Shown: one piece after another, positions 1 through 9,931 of the stretch
Position numbering within the stretch: position 1 is the stretch's first letter
How the letters are laid out: the number at the start of each line of letters is the position of its first letter
From: Lolium rigidum
Taxonomy: Eukaryota > Streptophyta > Magnoliopsida > Poales > Poaceae
Reading direction: 5' to 3'
NCBI RefSeq assembly: GCF_022539505.1
Contig: NC_061510.1
Location: forward strand, 400,936,249-401,000,248
Length of the DNA stretch: 64,000 nucleotides
The notes under the pieces: model-generated
The model's input: only the letters and a program-made list of their open reading frames with translations
The model's database searches: none
Told to the model about the DNA's origin: nothing
Program-made: the position numbers and the translations under genes

Positions 1-385
1 AGTCCTAGGAAGGGCGGTACATTAGCATAGGTTCACCCACACAACACTTATCATAACAATGAAGATTATTTAGCCGTATGTAGCGAAAGCACTAGACTAA
101 AATCCCATGTGTCCTCGAGAACGTTTGGTCATTATAAGTAAACAAACCGGCTTGTCCTTTGTGCTAAAAAGGGATTGGGCCACTCGCTGCAATTGTTACT
201 CTCGCACTTTACATACTCGTACTTTATTCAATCGTTACATCTAAACCCCACGAATAATTGTCTGTGAGAATTTACAGTGAATCCTTCATCGAAACTGCTT
301 GTCAACACCTTCTGCTCCTCGTTGGGATCAACATTCTTACTTATCGAAAATACTACGATACACCCCCTATACTTGTGGGTCATCA
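1..385 (+). repeat. 5' LTR of Gypsy A (partial, 3' part only)
   Basis: This stretch is near-identical to 8336-8720, the end of the 3' LTR. It ends in the canonical CA (GGGTCATCA) at 385. The beginning of the LTR lies upstream of the window. Confidence 0.9.
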
Positions 386-396
386 AGACTATTTTC

Positions 397-415
397 TGGC
401 ACCGTTCTTCGGGGA
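397..415 (+). other. Primer-binding site of Gypsy A (degenerate tRNA-Asp)
   Basis: TGGCACCGTTCTTCGGGGA lies 11 bases after the LTR. It resembles the complement of the 3' end of plant tRNA-Asp (TGGCGCCGTTGCCGGGGA) with a few changes. Gypsy C has the same site almost intact. Confidence 0.65.
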
Positions 416-501
416 GTGAAGCGCTATTGGTAAGTGGAATTGGTAAGGAAAACCTTTCTTGTTTGTGCTGATTTTATTTACGCCTGCTGCTATAAGTCAT
501 T

Positions 502-1170
502 ATGGAGAGATCTTCTCTTCAATTTCTATTTGGGAAATCTACTACTATCGCAACGGTAGTGGATGAGGCGCCAGGTGAGGAAGTGATACCATATAAAATA
601 CCTATGAAAATTATTGAACGTGTTATGGATAACCGCTATGAAGGGGATGGAACTGTCCACCCTGGGGATCATTTATTGTCCTTACATGAATTATGCGGCT
701 TATTCAAGTGTGCAGGTATTGCTATGGATGAAGTGAGGAAGAAACTATTCTCTTTATCGATGTCTGGTAAGGCGGCGCATTGGTATAAATTACTGGATAA
801 TGGGGATTCTCTTGAATGGAATGATATTGTGCCCGGTTTTATTCTAAGTTCTATCCTCCAAGTGAAATTCACAAGGATCGGAATCGCATATATAATTTTT
901 GGCCTCATGATGGAGAGAGTATTGCCCAAGCTTGGGGGAGATTGAAGTCTTTAATGCTCAAATGCCCCATTCATGAGCTTCCTGGTAATGTTATTATTGA
1001 TAATTTCTATGCAAGACTTTCTTTTCAAGACAAGACCTTGCTGGATACTTCTTGTTCTGGATCATTTACACGCAACAAAGAAGAGTTTAAAAGGGACCTT
1101 CTTGATCGGATCCAAGAAAATACTGAAGGTTGGGAGAACGACAAGGATAGAGAATCAGATATTGATGTGG
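502..1170 (+). pseudogene. gag: gag remnant of Gypsy A
   Basis: The reading frame opens at 502 and contains capsid-type wording (AAHWYKLLDNGDSLEW, then CPIHELPG in another frame) known from Athila-type retrotransposon gag. A frameshift near 850-940 moves the frame. The downstream part reads to about 1160 and then passes without a gag C-terminus into the second half of a protease domain. Gag would form the cytoplasmic virus-like particle; this copy cannot make a full one. Domain identity is by motif recognition only. Confidence 0.75.
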
Positions 1171-1740
1171 TTATTCAGCTGGCTAATAGAGAAACTATTT
1201 CTCCAATTGGTATTGTTCGAGATGTGGAAGTTTTATGCGGTAAGATTAAATATCCTGCTGACTTTTTGGTACTTGGTTCTGCTTGCTAGTGATTATTGTC
1301 CTATTATTTTCGGTAGACCTTTTCTAAATACTTGTGGAGCTATTATAGATTGCAAGAAAGAGAAAATTTTGACTAAATTTGCTGGTGAATCTTATGAGTT
1401 TAATTTCTCTAAATTTACCAAAACTCCTTATAAAGCTGATTTGCCTAGTGATGATTTTAAAATGGAGCAATGTGCATCTATTGTTCTTGTTCCTAACAAT
1501 CCTTTGCGGCAACATTTGGAGGATAGCGAGAGTGAAGTTTTTAGGAAAGAAAGAGATGAGCTTGAGGAAATTTTTCTTCGCCAACCTATTCTCAAGCATG
1601 ATTTACCGGTGGAAGATTTGGGTACAACACCGCCACCAAAGGAAGATCCTGTTTTTGATTTAAAGCCTTTGCATGATAATCTTAAATATGCTCATATTGA
1701 TGATAAGAAAATATATCCTCGTTATTATTAGTTCTAAGCT
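1170..1740 (+). pseudogene. Retropepsin-like protease remnant of Gypsy A
   Basis: The wording LANRETISPIGIVRDVEVL, YPADFLVL and, after a frame change, GRPFLNTCGAIIDC is typical of the second half of the aspartic protease in Athila-type elements. The N-terminal half with the catalytic D-T/S-G is missing, apparently by a deletion that joined gag to mid-protease near 1160. A stop at 1287-1289 and a frame change break what remains. The frame continues as an acidic linker towards reverse transcriptase until 1731. Confidence 0.7.
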
Positions 1741-1869
1741 TTCGAGTTTGAAGAAGAAAGGCTATTGGAAATATTGAAGAAACACGAGGCGCTATTGGCT
1801 ACACTCTTGATGATTTGAAACGGATTTCTCCTTCTATTTGCCAACATGCTATTAATATGGAAGATGATG

Positions 1870-3215
1870 CAAAGCACTGTTGTTGAACATCAGCGTCGTC
1901 TAATTCCGAAGATGAAGGAAGTGGTAAGGAATGAGGTATTAAGACTTCTTGAAGCTGGTATTATATATCCTATTCGCTGGTAGTAGATGGGTTAGTCCTG
2001 TGCATTGCGTTCCCAAGAAAGGAGGAATGACTCGTTGTGCCTAATGATAATGATGAGCTCATCCCTCAAAGAGTAGTTGTAGGGTATAGAATGTGCATTG
2101 ATTTTCGAAAAGTTAATAAAGTTACTAAGAAAGATCATTACCCTTTACCATTTATTGATCAAATGCTAGAAAGATTGTCTAAAAATACTCATTTTTGTTT
2201 TCTTGATGGTTATTACGGGTTTTCACAAATTCTTTGTTAAAACTAAAGATCAAGAGAAAACCACTTTTACTTGTCCCTATGGAACTTATGCTTATAGGCG
2301 TATGCCTTTTGGTTTATGTAATGCTCCTGCTACTTTTCAAAGATGCATGTCTGCTATTTTTCATGGTTTTTGCGAGAGTATTGTAGAGGTATTCATGGAT
2401 GATTTTTCCGTTTATGGGAATTCTTTTGATAGTTGCTTGCGAAACCTTGATAAAGTTTTGCGAGAGATGTGAAGAAACTAACCTTGTTCTTAATTGGGAG
2501 AAATGCCACTTTATGGTTAATGAAGGAATTGTATTGGGACATAAAATTTACGAGAGATGTATTGAAGTTGATAGAGCTAAAGTTGAAGCAATTGATAAGA
2601 TGCCCTATCCAAGGGATGTTAAAGGTATTCGTAGTGTTCTTGGTCATCTTTGGGTTTTATAGGAGATTTATTAAAGATTTCTCCAAGATTTCAAAACCTC
2701 TTACTAATCTTCTTCAAAAAGATGTACCATTTGTTTTTGATGACGATTGTAAGGAAGCTTTTGAAACTCTAAAGAAAGCCTTAACAAGCTGCTCCTATAG
2801 TTGAACCTCTGATTGGAATTTACCATTTGAAATTATGTGTGATGCTAGTGATTTTGCTTGTAGGTGCTTGTTCTTGGACAGCGAGTAGATAAAAAAGCTG
2901 AATGTTATTCATTATGCTAGTAAAACTCTTGATGTTTGCTCAAAGAAATTATGCTACAAGCTGAAAAAGAATTATTAGGCTGTAGTATTTGCTTGCGATA
3001 AATTTAGATCTTATATTGTTGATTCAAAAGTTACTATTCATACTGATCATGCTTGCAATTAGATACCTTATGACAAAGAAAGATTCTAAGCCGAGGCTTA
3101 TTAGATGGGTACTTCTTTTGCAAGAATTTGATTTACATATTGTAGATAGGAAAGGTCTTGATAATCCTCGTTGCTTGATAATTTGTCTAGATTGGAAAAT
3201 ATTGCTTATGATCCT
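1870..3215 (+). pseudogene. pol: Reverse transcriptase and RNase H remnant of Gypsy A
   Basis: Reverse transcriptase blocks appear in order: VSPVHCVPKKGGMT near 1993, RMCIDFRKVNK near 2090, FTCPYGTYAYRRMPFGLCNA near 2267, and the catalytic box FMDDFSVYG near 2392. RNase H wording ([11 protein letters not shown]) follows near 3020. The open segments 2037-2240, 2203-2472 and 2399-2662 are in different frames, so several small indels disrupt the domain. In an intact element this enzyme copies the RNA into DNA inside the particle. Confidence 0.88.
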
Positions 3216-3271
3216 GTTCCTGTTAATGATAGTTTTCCAAATGAACAATTGGCTGTAATAAAGGTGAGCTC

Positions 3272-4632
3272 GTGAGACAGGTCCTTGGTATGCTGATTAT
3301 GCTAACTTTATTGTTTCCAAGTACTTGCCTCCAACCTTTTCATTTCAGACAAAGGAGGAAATTCTTTTATGACTTGAGGCATTATTTCCGGGATGACCCA
3401 CACTTATATAAAGAAGGAGTGGATGGTATTCTGCGAAGATGTGTTCCCGAATATGAACAACAAGAGATATTGAGTAAATGTCATGGTAGTGCTTATGGAG
3501 GACATCACGTCGGAGAAAGAACCGCGCAAAGGTTCTACAATCAGGTTTTTATTGGCCAACTCTCTTCAAGGATGCGAGAAAGTTTATTTTATCTTGTGAT
3601 GAATGCCAAAGGGTTGGTAATATCTCCGAAGTAATGAAATGCCTATGAATTATACTCTTGTTATTGAACCAGTTTGATTGTTGGGGATTTGACTTCATGG
3701 GACCTTTTCCCTCTTCGGAAGGTAACACTCATATACTTGTTGCTTGTTGATTATGTTACTAAATGGGTGGAAGCCATACCTACAAAAAGTGCTTGATGGT
3801 GAGACCTCTTTAAGAATGCTTTTAGACATTATTTTTCCTAGATTTGGAGTGCCTAGATATATTATGACTGATGGAGGTTCTCATTTTATTCATGGAGGTT
3901 TTAGAAAAACTCTTGCTAGGTATGGTATTAATCATAGAATTGCTTCCGCTTATCATCCTCAAACTAGTGGTCAAGTAGAATTATAAAAATAGAGAGATTA
4001 AATCTATTTTGGGAAAGACTGTTAATAAAACTAGAAAGAATTGGGCTAGTAAATTGAAGGATGCACTATGGGCTTATAGAACTGTTTATAAAAATCCCAT
4101 GGGAATGTCACCTTATAAAATGGTTTATGGGAAAGCTTGTCATTTACCTTTAGAACTAGAGCACAAAGCTTATTGGGTACATTAGAGAATTAAATAAAGA
4201 TCCTAAACTTACTTAGGTAATAAGAGGTTGTTGCAATTAAGTTCTCTAGATGAATGGAGAAGTGAAGCTTATGAAAATGCTAAACTCTTTAAAGAGAAAG
4301 TTAAAAAATGGCATGATAGAAGGATTATCAAAAGAGAGTTTAATATTGGGGATAAAGTCCTATTGTATCGGTCTCGTCTCAGATTCTTTGCAGGGAAATT
4401 ACTCTCGAAATGGGAAGGACCATATGTTGTCAAGGAGGTGTATCGTTCAGGAGCAATCAAAATTAGCTCTCTCCAAGGCAATGCTACGCAAGTGGTGAAT
4501 GGACAAAGACTCAAGCATTATATCTCAGGTGATTCCTATAATATTGATGTTGATATTATTCAAGTGGAAACACCGGAGGCTTTCATCAAAGGGCAAATTG
4601 ACGATCCGCTGAACTTGACTTTGAATAGGTAA
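3272..4632 (+). pseudogene. pol: Integrase remnant of Gypsy A
   Basis: A zinc-binding HHCC region is visible (HGSAYGGHHVGERT near 3480 and CDECQRVGN near 3594). The catalytic core follows: [12 protein letters not shown] near 3685, FGVPRYIMTDGGSHF near 3845 with the second Asp, and HPQTSGQVE near 3955 with the Glu. A C-terminal domain (FNIGDKVLLYRSRLR, WEGPYVV) is open from 4228 to 4632. Frameshifts at about 3630-3740 and a stop at 3984 separate the pieces. The integrase would insert the cDNA and make the 5-bp target duplications seen for B and C. Confidence 0.87.
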
Positions 4633-4961
4633 CGATGCGGTAATGAAAAGTACGCAATTTACCTTCCGAACAATATTTTCGTTGTTTTTGGAAAATATGA
4701 AAAATTACGAGTTCGAAACGAGTGGAAAGGACGCACGAGGGCGTGCCACCATAGGCCGGCGCGGCTCGGCTCGGGCCCGCGCCGACCTATGGTGCGGCCG
4801 CCTCGTCGCCCCTTCCGACTGCGGTTCGTTCCGGTACTTTCCGTTTGTCGTGAAAATTTTTGCTATATAATCCCCGGACCCACGGAGGTCCGTATATCGT
4901 TTTCTCGACGTGTTTTGTTTCGATTGTTTACGCCAGGATCTGTTTTCAGTTTAGAAGCACC

Positions 4962-5350
4962 ATGGCCTCCAACAACAAGGGCAAGGGGCTTTCGGAGGAA
5001 GAAGTGAAGAGGGTGCCATCAAGACAAGAGCAGCAAGCCGTTGGGAGCAAGCAAATCTTGGTGGGATCTGTTGACACTCGACGTTCTTTTTCTCATAACT
5101 TGCGGGGACCTTTACCACCCGCTCTTAGCCTCGACTCTTTCACCGAGTTGGAAGAAGCTCTACGAACTACCGAGTGAGTTTTGTGATCAATATCGGGCTC
5201 TAAGAAGAGAAGTGGAGATACTCCGGGAGGAGAATTGCCGTCTCCGAAGAATGCTGGAATACCACTCGATTCACATCACAAGGTCATCATCGCCAACTTC
5301 GGATAACAATGAATCTCTTCGAGTCTTAGTGCGAGAATTTCCAAGCTGAG
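4962..5350 (+). pseudogene. Extra sense-strand ORF of Gypsy A after integrase (unknown function)
   Basis: A short frame begins MASNNKGKGLSEEEVKR at 4962 and stops at 5177. A second frame overlapping it (from 5041, stop at 5349) carries a charged heptad-like segment (YRALRREVEILREENCRLRR), likely a coiled coil. Together they read like one small protein split by a frameshift near 5160. Its place between pol and the 3' LTR is where Athila elements often carry an additional ORF. I do not recognise the function, and there is no envelope-like signal peptide or membrane segment. Confidence 0.45.
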
Positions 5351-7195
5351 AAACCGAAGTCGAAGGAGATCTGTAAGAAGCGCGGGAGGAGTTCATCACC
5401 ATCATCGCCAAAGGAGTAATTCATCATCGGTATTGGCATCCCCTTGGTTTGTTCCAAGCTTGGGGGAGTGCCGCGGTATCACATTGTCACTACCTTTTAC
5501 TTTTTATTGTCAAGTAGTGTCATATCATGAGTAGGGAAGTTATCATATAAGATGGGTTGCAGTTTGGAAGTATCTCTCCTTTAGTTGGTTATCTATGTAT
5601 CCCTTGGTGTGAGTTATCGTTATGGAATATTAATGAGAAGTCTTATCATTTACATATTGCACATCTTATTCTAGTTTGCAATCTCTGTCAAATGATTTAC
5701 CTTGTTGTTAGTATTGGTATCACTTTGGGAGCATTGAATAAATCTATTTGGTTTTGGCAAACTTAGCATTGGTCAATAGCAACAACACTTTGAGGTTTAA
5801 GTAGAAAAGAGAAATACATGTAGTTGTTTCATTGTCTTTCTTTCTTGTTAGCTCATAGCTTATTTTTCTGAAATTAAAATTGTTTGTGCTTACAAGGAAG
5901 ATGCATGATTGTTTCTATCACATGTATATTTGTTTGTTTCCCTCGACTCTTATGCTTGCTAATTAACCTTGCTAGCCAAAGACCTGTACTGAGAGGGAAT
6001 ACTTCTCGTGCATCCAAACCTTAGCCCAAACCTATGTCATTTGTGTCCACCATACCTACCTACTACATGGTATTTTCCGCCATTCCAAGTAAATACTTCA
6101 TGTGCTACCTTTAAACAATTCAAAAACTTAGCAATTCTTATTTGTGTCAATGTTTCATAGCTCATGAGGAAGTATGTGGTGTTTATCTTTCAATCTTGTT
6201 GGGCAACTTTCACCAATGGACTAGTGGCTTCATCCGCTTATCCAATAATTTTGCAAAAAGAGCTGGCAATGGGATTCCCAGTCCCAAATTAATTAAACTA
6301 AATAGACACTCCTCCATGGTATGTGATTGATGGATGGCACCCGAAGGACTCGGTTAGCCATGGCTTGTGTAAGCAAAGGTTGGGGGGAGTGTCATCATCA
6401 TAATAAAACTAAAATAAAAGGGCACTCCTTCATGGTATGAGATTGTTGGCAGGCACCCGAGGATTCGGTTAGCCATGGTTTGTGAAAGAAAGGTTGGAAG
6501 GAGTGCTACATAAAATAAAAATAAAATGGGAGCCGCTCTTTGAAGGTTGTCTGGCAAGGGGGTTAGAGTACCCGCTACCAGTCGTTGACAACAACAAACA
6601 CCCCTCAAAATGTTACTTCTACCCTTTTTATATGATTTCAAAACTGAAAAAGCTCTAGCACATGATTTAATCCCTGCTTCCCTCTGCGAAGGGCCTGTCT
6701 TTTACTTTATGTTGAGTCAGTAAACCTATTTCCCTCCATCTCAAGCAAGCATTTGAGTAGTTGTGATCAAACCATTATATTGTGATTTGCTTCGTCATGC
6801 CTTTTATTCTTCTTTGTTTAGTACAAGTTTTATCTGAATGAATATAGCTTTGCAAGTTATCAATGATCATGAAGAGACCATTATGATTGAGTATGCAAGT
6901 TGTGCCTTATAAACTTTAACATGAGAGCGCTGCTCAATGAGATAAGTATAATCTGTTAATTGTTCTCTGACCAAGAACGAAGTTTGCCATCACCAATTAT
7001 GATTTCTTATGCACCTTTATTTGTGATTACCTTATACTTGTTTCAAGTTGAGTTATATGAGGAAGTTGACTACTATAATGTCTTGTGCGAATGAATATGA
7101 TGCTTCTTGTCCGTATTTTATTTATCGACTCTTCACTCCATAAACATGTGGTCCTCGTTTATCGAGCTCAGTTCGCTTGGGGACAAGCGAAGTCT
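5351..7195 (+). other. Non-coding 3' region of Gypsy A, shared with B and C
   Basis: No gene is visible. The block around 5940-6110 (containing CCACCATACCTACCTACTAC) and the block around 6640-6760 (containing CTCTGCGAAGGGCCTGTC) recur at matching places in Gypsy B (13690-13800, 14520-14600) and C (19010-19120, 19810-19910). Two imperfect copies of a roughly 115-bp unit with GGTTAGCCATGG lie at about 6307-6535 and are peculiar to A. Confidence 0.7.
6307..6535 (+). repeat. Two-copy tandem repeat (~115 bp) in Gypsy A
   Basis: Two consecutive units each contain CACTCCT(C/T)CATGGTATG, a GCACCCGA(A)GGA-TTCGGTTAGCCATGG core and an A-rich tail. They differ by several substitutions and small indels. 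Confidence 0.6.
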
Positions 7196-7209
7196 AAGCT
7201 TGGGGGAGT
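7196..7209 (+). other. Polypurine tract of Gypsy A
   Basis: AAGCTTGGGGGAGT directly precedes the TG of the 3' LTR and is the expected primer for plus-strand synthesis. The same core also occurs at 928-940 and 5456-5468 inside the element. Confidence 0.7.
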
Positions 7210-8720
7210 TGATACGTCCAATTTGCATCACTATTTTATATCATAATTTGTCGTTATTCATTGATATATTTCATATTGGGACACAATACTTATGTTATTT
7301 CATCTATTTTGCATGTTTCATCATTATTGGAGGATCAAGCACCGGAGCCGGATTCTGCTTGGAAAAAGCACCGTCAGAACGCAATATTTCGGAAGATCAA
7401 CTGTGGAAGGAAATTATACCAAAAATCCTATTTTTCAAGATGACGAAGGAAGCCAGAAGGAGGAGCCAGGTGGACCCAGGGTGGGCCCACACCATAGGGC
7501 GGCGCGGCCCATGGCTCGGCCGCGCCACCATGTGGTGTGGGGGCCCCACGGCCCCTTTCGCCTCCTTTTCTTCGCGAAACCCTTCGTCCCGAAAACCTAA
7601 GCCACGAGAGGGTACCTCGCGAAGAGTTACAGCCCGCCTCGCGGGGCGGAGAACACTAGAGAGAAAAGAGCTCTCCGGCGGGCGGGAATCCGCCGGGAAA
7701 TTCCCTCCGGGAGGGAAATCGACGCCATCGTCACCGTCATCGAGCTGGACATCATCTCCATCGCCATCATCATCATCTCCACCATCATCACCGCCATCTC
7801 CACCGCAGCACCTCGTCACCGCTGTAGCAATTTGGGTTTGATCTTGATTGTTTGATAGGGGAAACTCTCCCGGTATCGATTTCTACTTGTTGTTGATGCT
7901 ATTGAGTGAAACCATTGAACCAAGTTTATGTTCAGATTGTTATTCATCATCATATCACCTCTGATCATGTTCCATATGATGTCTTGTGAGTAGTTCGTTT
8001 AGTTTTTGAGGACATGGGTGAAGTCTAAATGTTAGTAGTGAACTATGGTTGAGTAATATTCAATGGTATGATATTTAAGTTGTGGTGTTATTCTTCTAGT
8101 GGTGTCATGTGAACGTCGACTACATGACACTTCACCATTTATGGGCCTAGGGAATGCATCTTGTATTCGTTTGCCAATTGCGGGGTTGCCGGAGTGACGA
8201 AACCTAAACCCCGTTGGTATATCGATGCGGGGAGGGATCGCAGGATCTCGCAGTTTAAAGGCTGTGGTTAGATTTATCTTAATTACTTTCTTGTAGTTGC
8301 GGATGCTTGCAAGGGGTATAATCACAAGTATGTATTAGTCCTAGGAAGGGCGGTACATTAGCATAGGTTCACCCACACAACACTTATCATAACAATGAAG
8401 ATTATTTAGCCGTATGTAGCGAAAGCACTAGACTAAAATCCCATGTGTCCTCGAGAACGTTTGGTCATTATAAGTAAACAAACCGGCTTGTCCTTTGTGC
8501 TAAAAAGGATTGGGCCACTCGCTGCAATTGTTACTCTCGCACTTTACTTACTCGTACTTTATTCAACCGTTACATCTAAACCCCCTGAATACTTGTCTGT
8601 GAGCATTTACCGTGAATCCTTCATCGAAACTGCTTGTCAACACCTTCTGCTCCTCGTTGGGATCGACATTCTTACTTATCGAAAATACTACGATACACCC
8701 CCTATACTTGTGGGTCATCA
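7210..8720 (+). repeat. 3' LTR of Gypsy A
   Basis: 1,511 bp, starting TGATACGTCCAATTTGC and ending TGGGTCATCA (TG...CA). Its last 385 bases match the partial 5' LTR at the window start. A CAT/ACC-rich simple-sequence tract lies at about 7735-7805. Long frames through 7107-7841 on both strands arise from this low-complexity GC-rich part and are not genes. Confidence 0.9.
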
Positions 8721-9560
8721 GACCCCACCATCTATTTGGGCCGGCCCACTTGCTTTAAGGTGGACCCCACCCACTACTGGGCCGGCCCCGTAACAGAAAA
8801 GTGGGCCCCACATGCTTATTGGGCCGGCCCACTAGCTTGTTGGGCCAGCCCAATTGCTTCTGTGGTGGACCCCACTTATTAACTGGGTCGGCCCGTTAAC
8901 AGGAAAGTGGGGCCCACCTGTGTTTTTGGCCCGGCCCACTATCTTGTTGGGCCGGCCCAATTACGCTATGGTGGACCCCACTTACTAACTGGACCGGCCC
9001 TTTAACAGGAATGTGGGACCCACCTGTGTTTTTTTGGCCCGACCCACCATCTTATTGGGCCGGCCCACTTGCTATGTGGTGGACCCCACATGCTAAATGG
9101 GCCGGCCCTTTAACAGGAATGTGGGACCCACCTGTGTTTTAGGCCCGGCCCACTTTCTTGTTGGGCCAATCCACTTGCTATATGGTGGACCCCGCAAACT
9201 TAATGGGCCGGCCCTTTAACAGGAAAGTGGGACCCACCTGTATTTTTGGCCCGGACCACTATCTTGTTGGGCCGGCCCACTTGCTATATGGTGGACCCCA
9301 CATACTAAATGGGCTGGCCCTTTAACAGGAAAGTGGGACCCACTCAGTACTTTTGGCCCGACCATCGGCTTGTTGGGCCAGCCCAGTTGATCTAATGTGG
9401 ACCCCACGTACTAAATGGGCCGGCCCGATAGTAGGAAAGTGGGGCCCACATGCTTCTTGGGCCGGCCCACTTGCTTTAAGGTGAACCCCACTTGTTAAAT
9501 GGGTCGGCCCGATAACAGGGAAGTGGGTCCCACATGTCTTGTGGGCCGGCCTTTTTGCCT
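8721..9560. repeat. Tandem array of ~106-bp GGCCGGCCC-rich units
   Basis: A unit with TGGGCCGGCCCA, a TGGACCCCAC word and AACAGGAAAGTGGG(A/G)CCCAC recurs about eight times. The AACAGGAA anchor starts near 8899, 9004, 9111, 9218, 9323, 9430 (as AGTAGGAA) and 9516, so the period is 105-108 bp until the last unit, which is shorter. The palindrome GGGCCGGCCC repeats in nearly every unit. Confidence 0.85.
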
Positions 9561-9561
9561 A

Positions 9562-9860
9562 TTGACCGGTCAAACGAGTGCATTCGGCCCGGCCCACATG
9601 CTTAGTGGGCCGGCCCATTAAAGTTTTGACCAGTCAACCTTAGAGGTTAGGCCCGACCCACGTAACTAATGGACCAGCCTGACTATATAGTTGACCGGTC
9701 AAACTAAGTCGACCTGGCCGGCCCGCAAACTTAATTGGCCGGCCCGCTTAAGACGTGGCGAGGCCTCATGTGGGCCTACCATCTACGACGGGGTTTCAGC
9801 CGGTTAACGCCGTTAACTCCAGTTAACGGCGTCTGCCACGTGTCAGTTTGCATGACGTCA
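9562..9860. promoter_or_regulatory. Cluster of palindromic cis-motif-like words in the CACTA subterminal region
   Basis: TTGACCGGTCAA occurs at 9562-9573 and 9691-9702, and TTGACCAGTCAA at 9626-9637; each contains two divergent W-box cores. A perfect 11-bp inverted repeat CGCCGTTAACT/AGTTAACGGCG spans 9808-9831. CCACGTGTCA (G-box-like) and TGACGTCA (CRE/as-1-like) follow at 9836 and 9853. These may be transposase-binding or promoter sites; no function is shown by the sequence alone. Confidence 0.4.
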
Positions 9861-9931
9861 GCAGTCAACGGGCTCCCGGAAACACTTCTGCAACGTCCGA
9901 TTTTTCGTGGCGGAAGGGCGCCCAAGCGCGA

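Larger units (their letters stand above)
1..8720 (+). mobile_element. Gypsy A: LTR retrotransposon, Athila-like lineage, 5' end outside window
   Basis: The first 385 bases repeat almost exactly at 8336-8720, which defines two LTRs around a 6.8-kb interior at 386-7209. The interior holds gag, protease, reverse transcriptase, RNase H and integrase remnants in Gypsy order, followed by about 2.5 kb of mostly non-coding sequence. The RT wording (YRRMPFGLCNAPATFQR, FMDDFSVYG) and the long region after integrase fit the Athila branch of Ty3/Gypsy. Every coding domain is broken by frameshifts or stops, so this copy is dead. The 3' LTR ends TCATCA and is followed directly by the CACTA-derived repeat array, so A inserted into or beside that element; the matching left flank is outside the window. 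Confidence 0.9.
8721..9931. mobile_element. CACTA transposon fragment (subterminal part, left of Gypsy B)
   Basis: This segment lies between Gypsy A and Gypsy B. It continues, after removal of B, into 23186-23329, which ends in a CACTA terminal repeat. The last bases before B (CCGATTTTTCGTGGCGG) and the first after it (CCGAAAAAATCGTCG) share the TTTTTCGTCG-type words typical of a CACTA subterminal region. No transposase is present here; the rest of the element is presumably left of Gypsy A, outside the window. Confidence 0.6.

Noticed and set aside
7107..7841. 244-codon plus-strand frame and overlapping minus-strand frame
   Set aside because: They span the junction into the 3' LTR of Gypsy A and its low-complexity GC and CAT-repeat tracts; the frame has no homologous pattern.
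8721..9560. Array considered as a CRISPR-like repeat or satellite
   Set aside because: Units are contiguous degenerate tandem copies with no unique spacers, in a plant TE context; a CACTA subterminal array explains it better.
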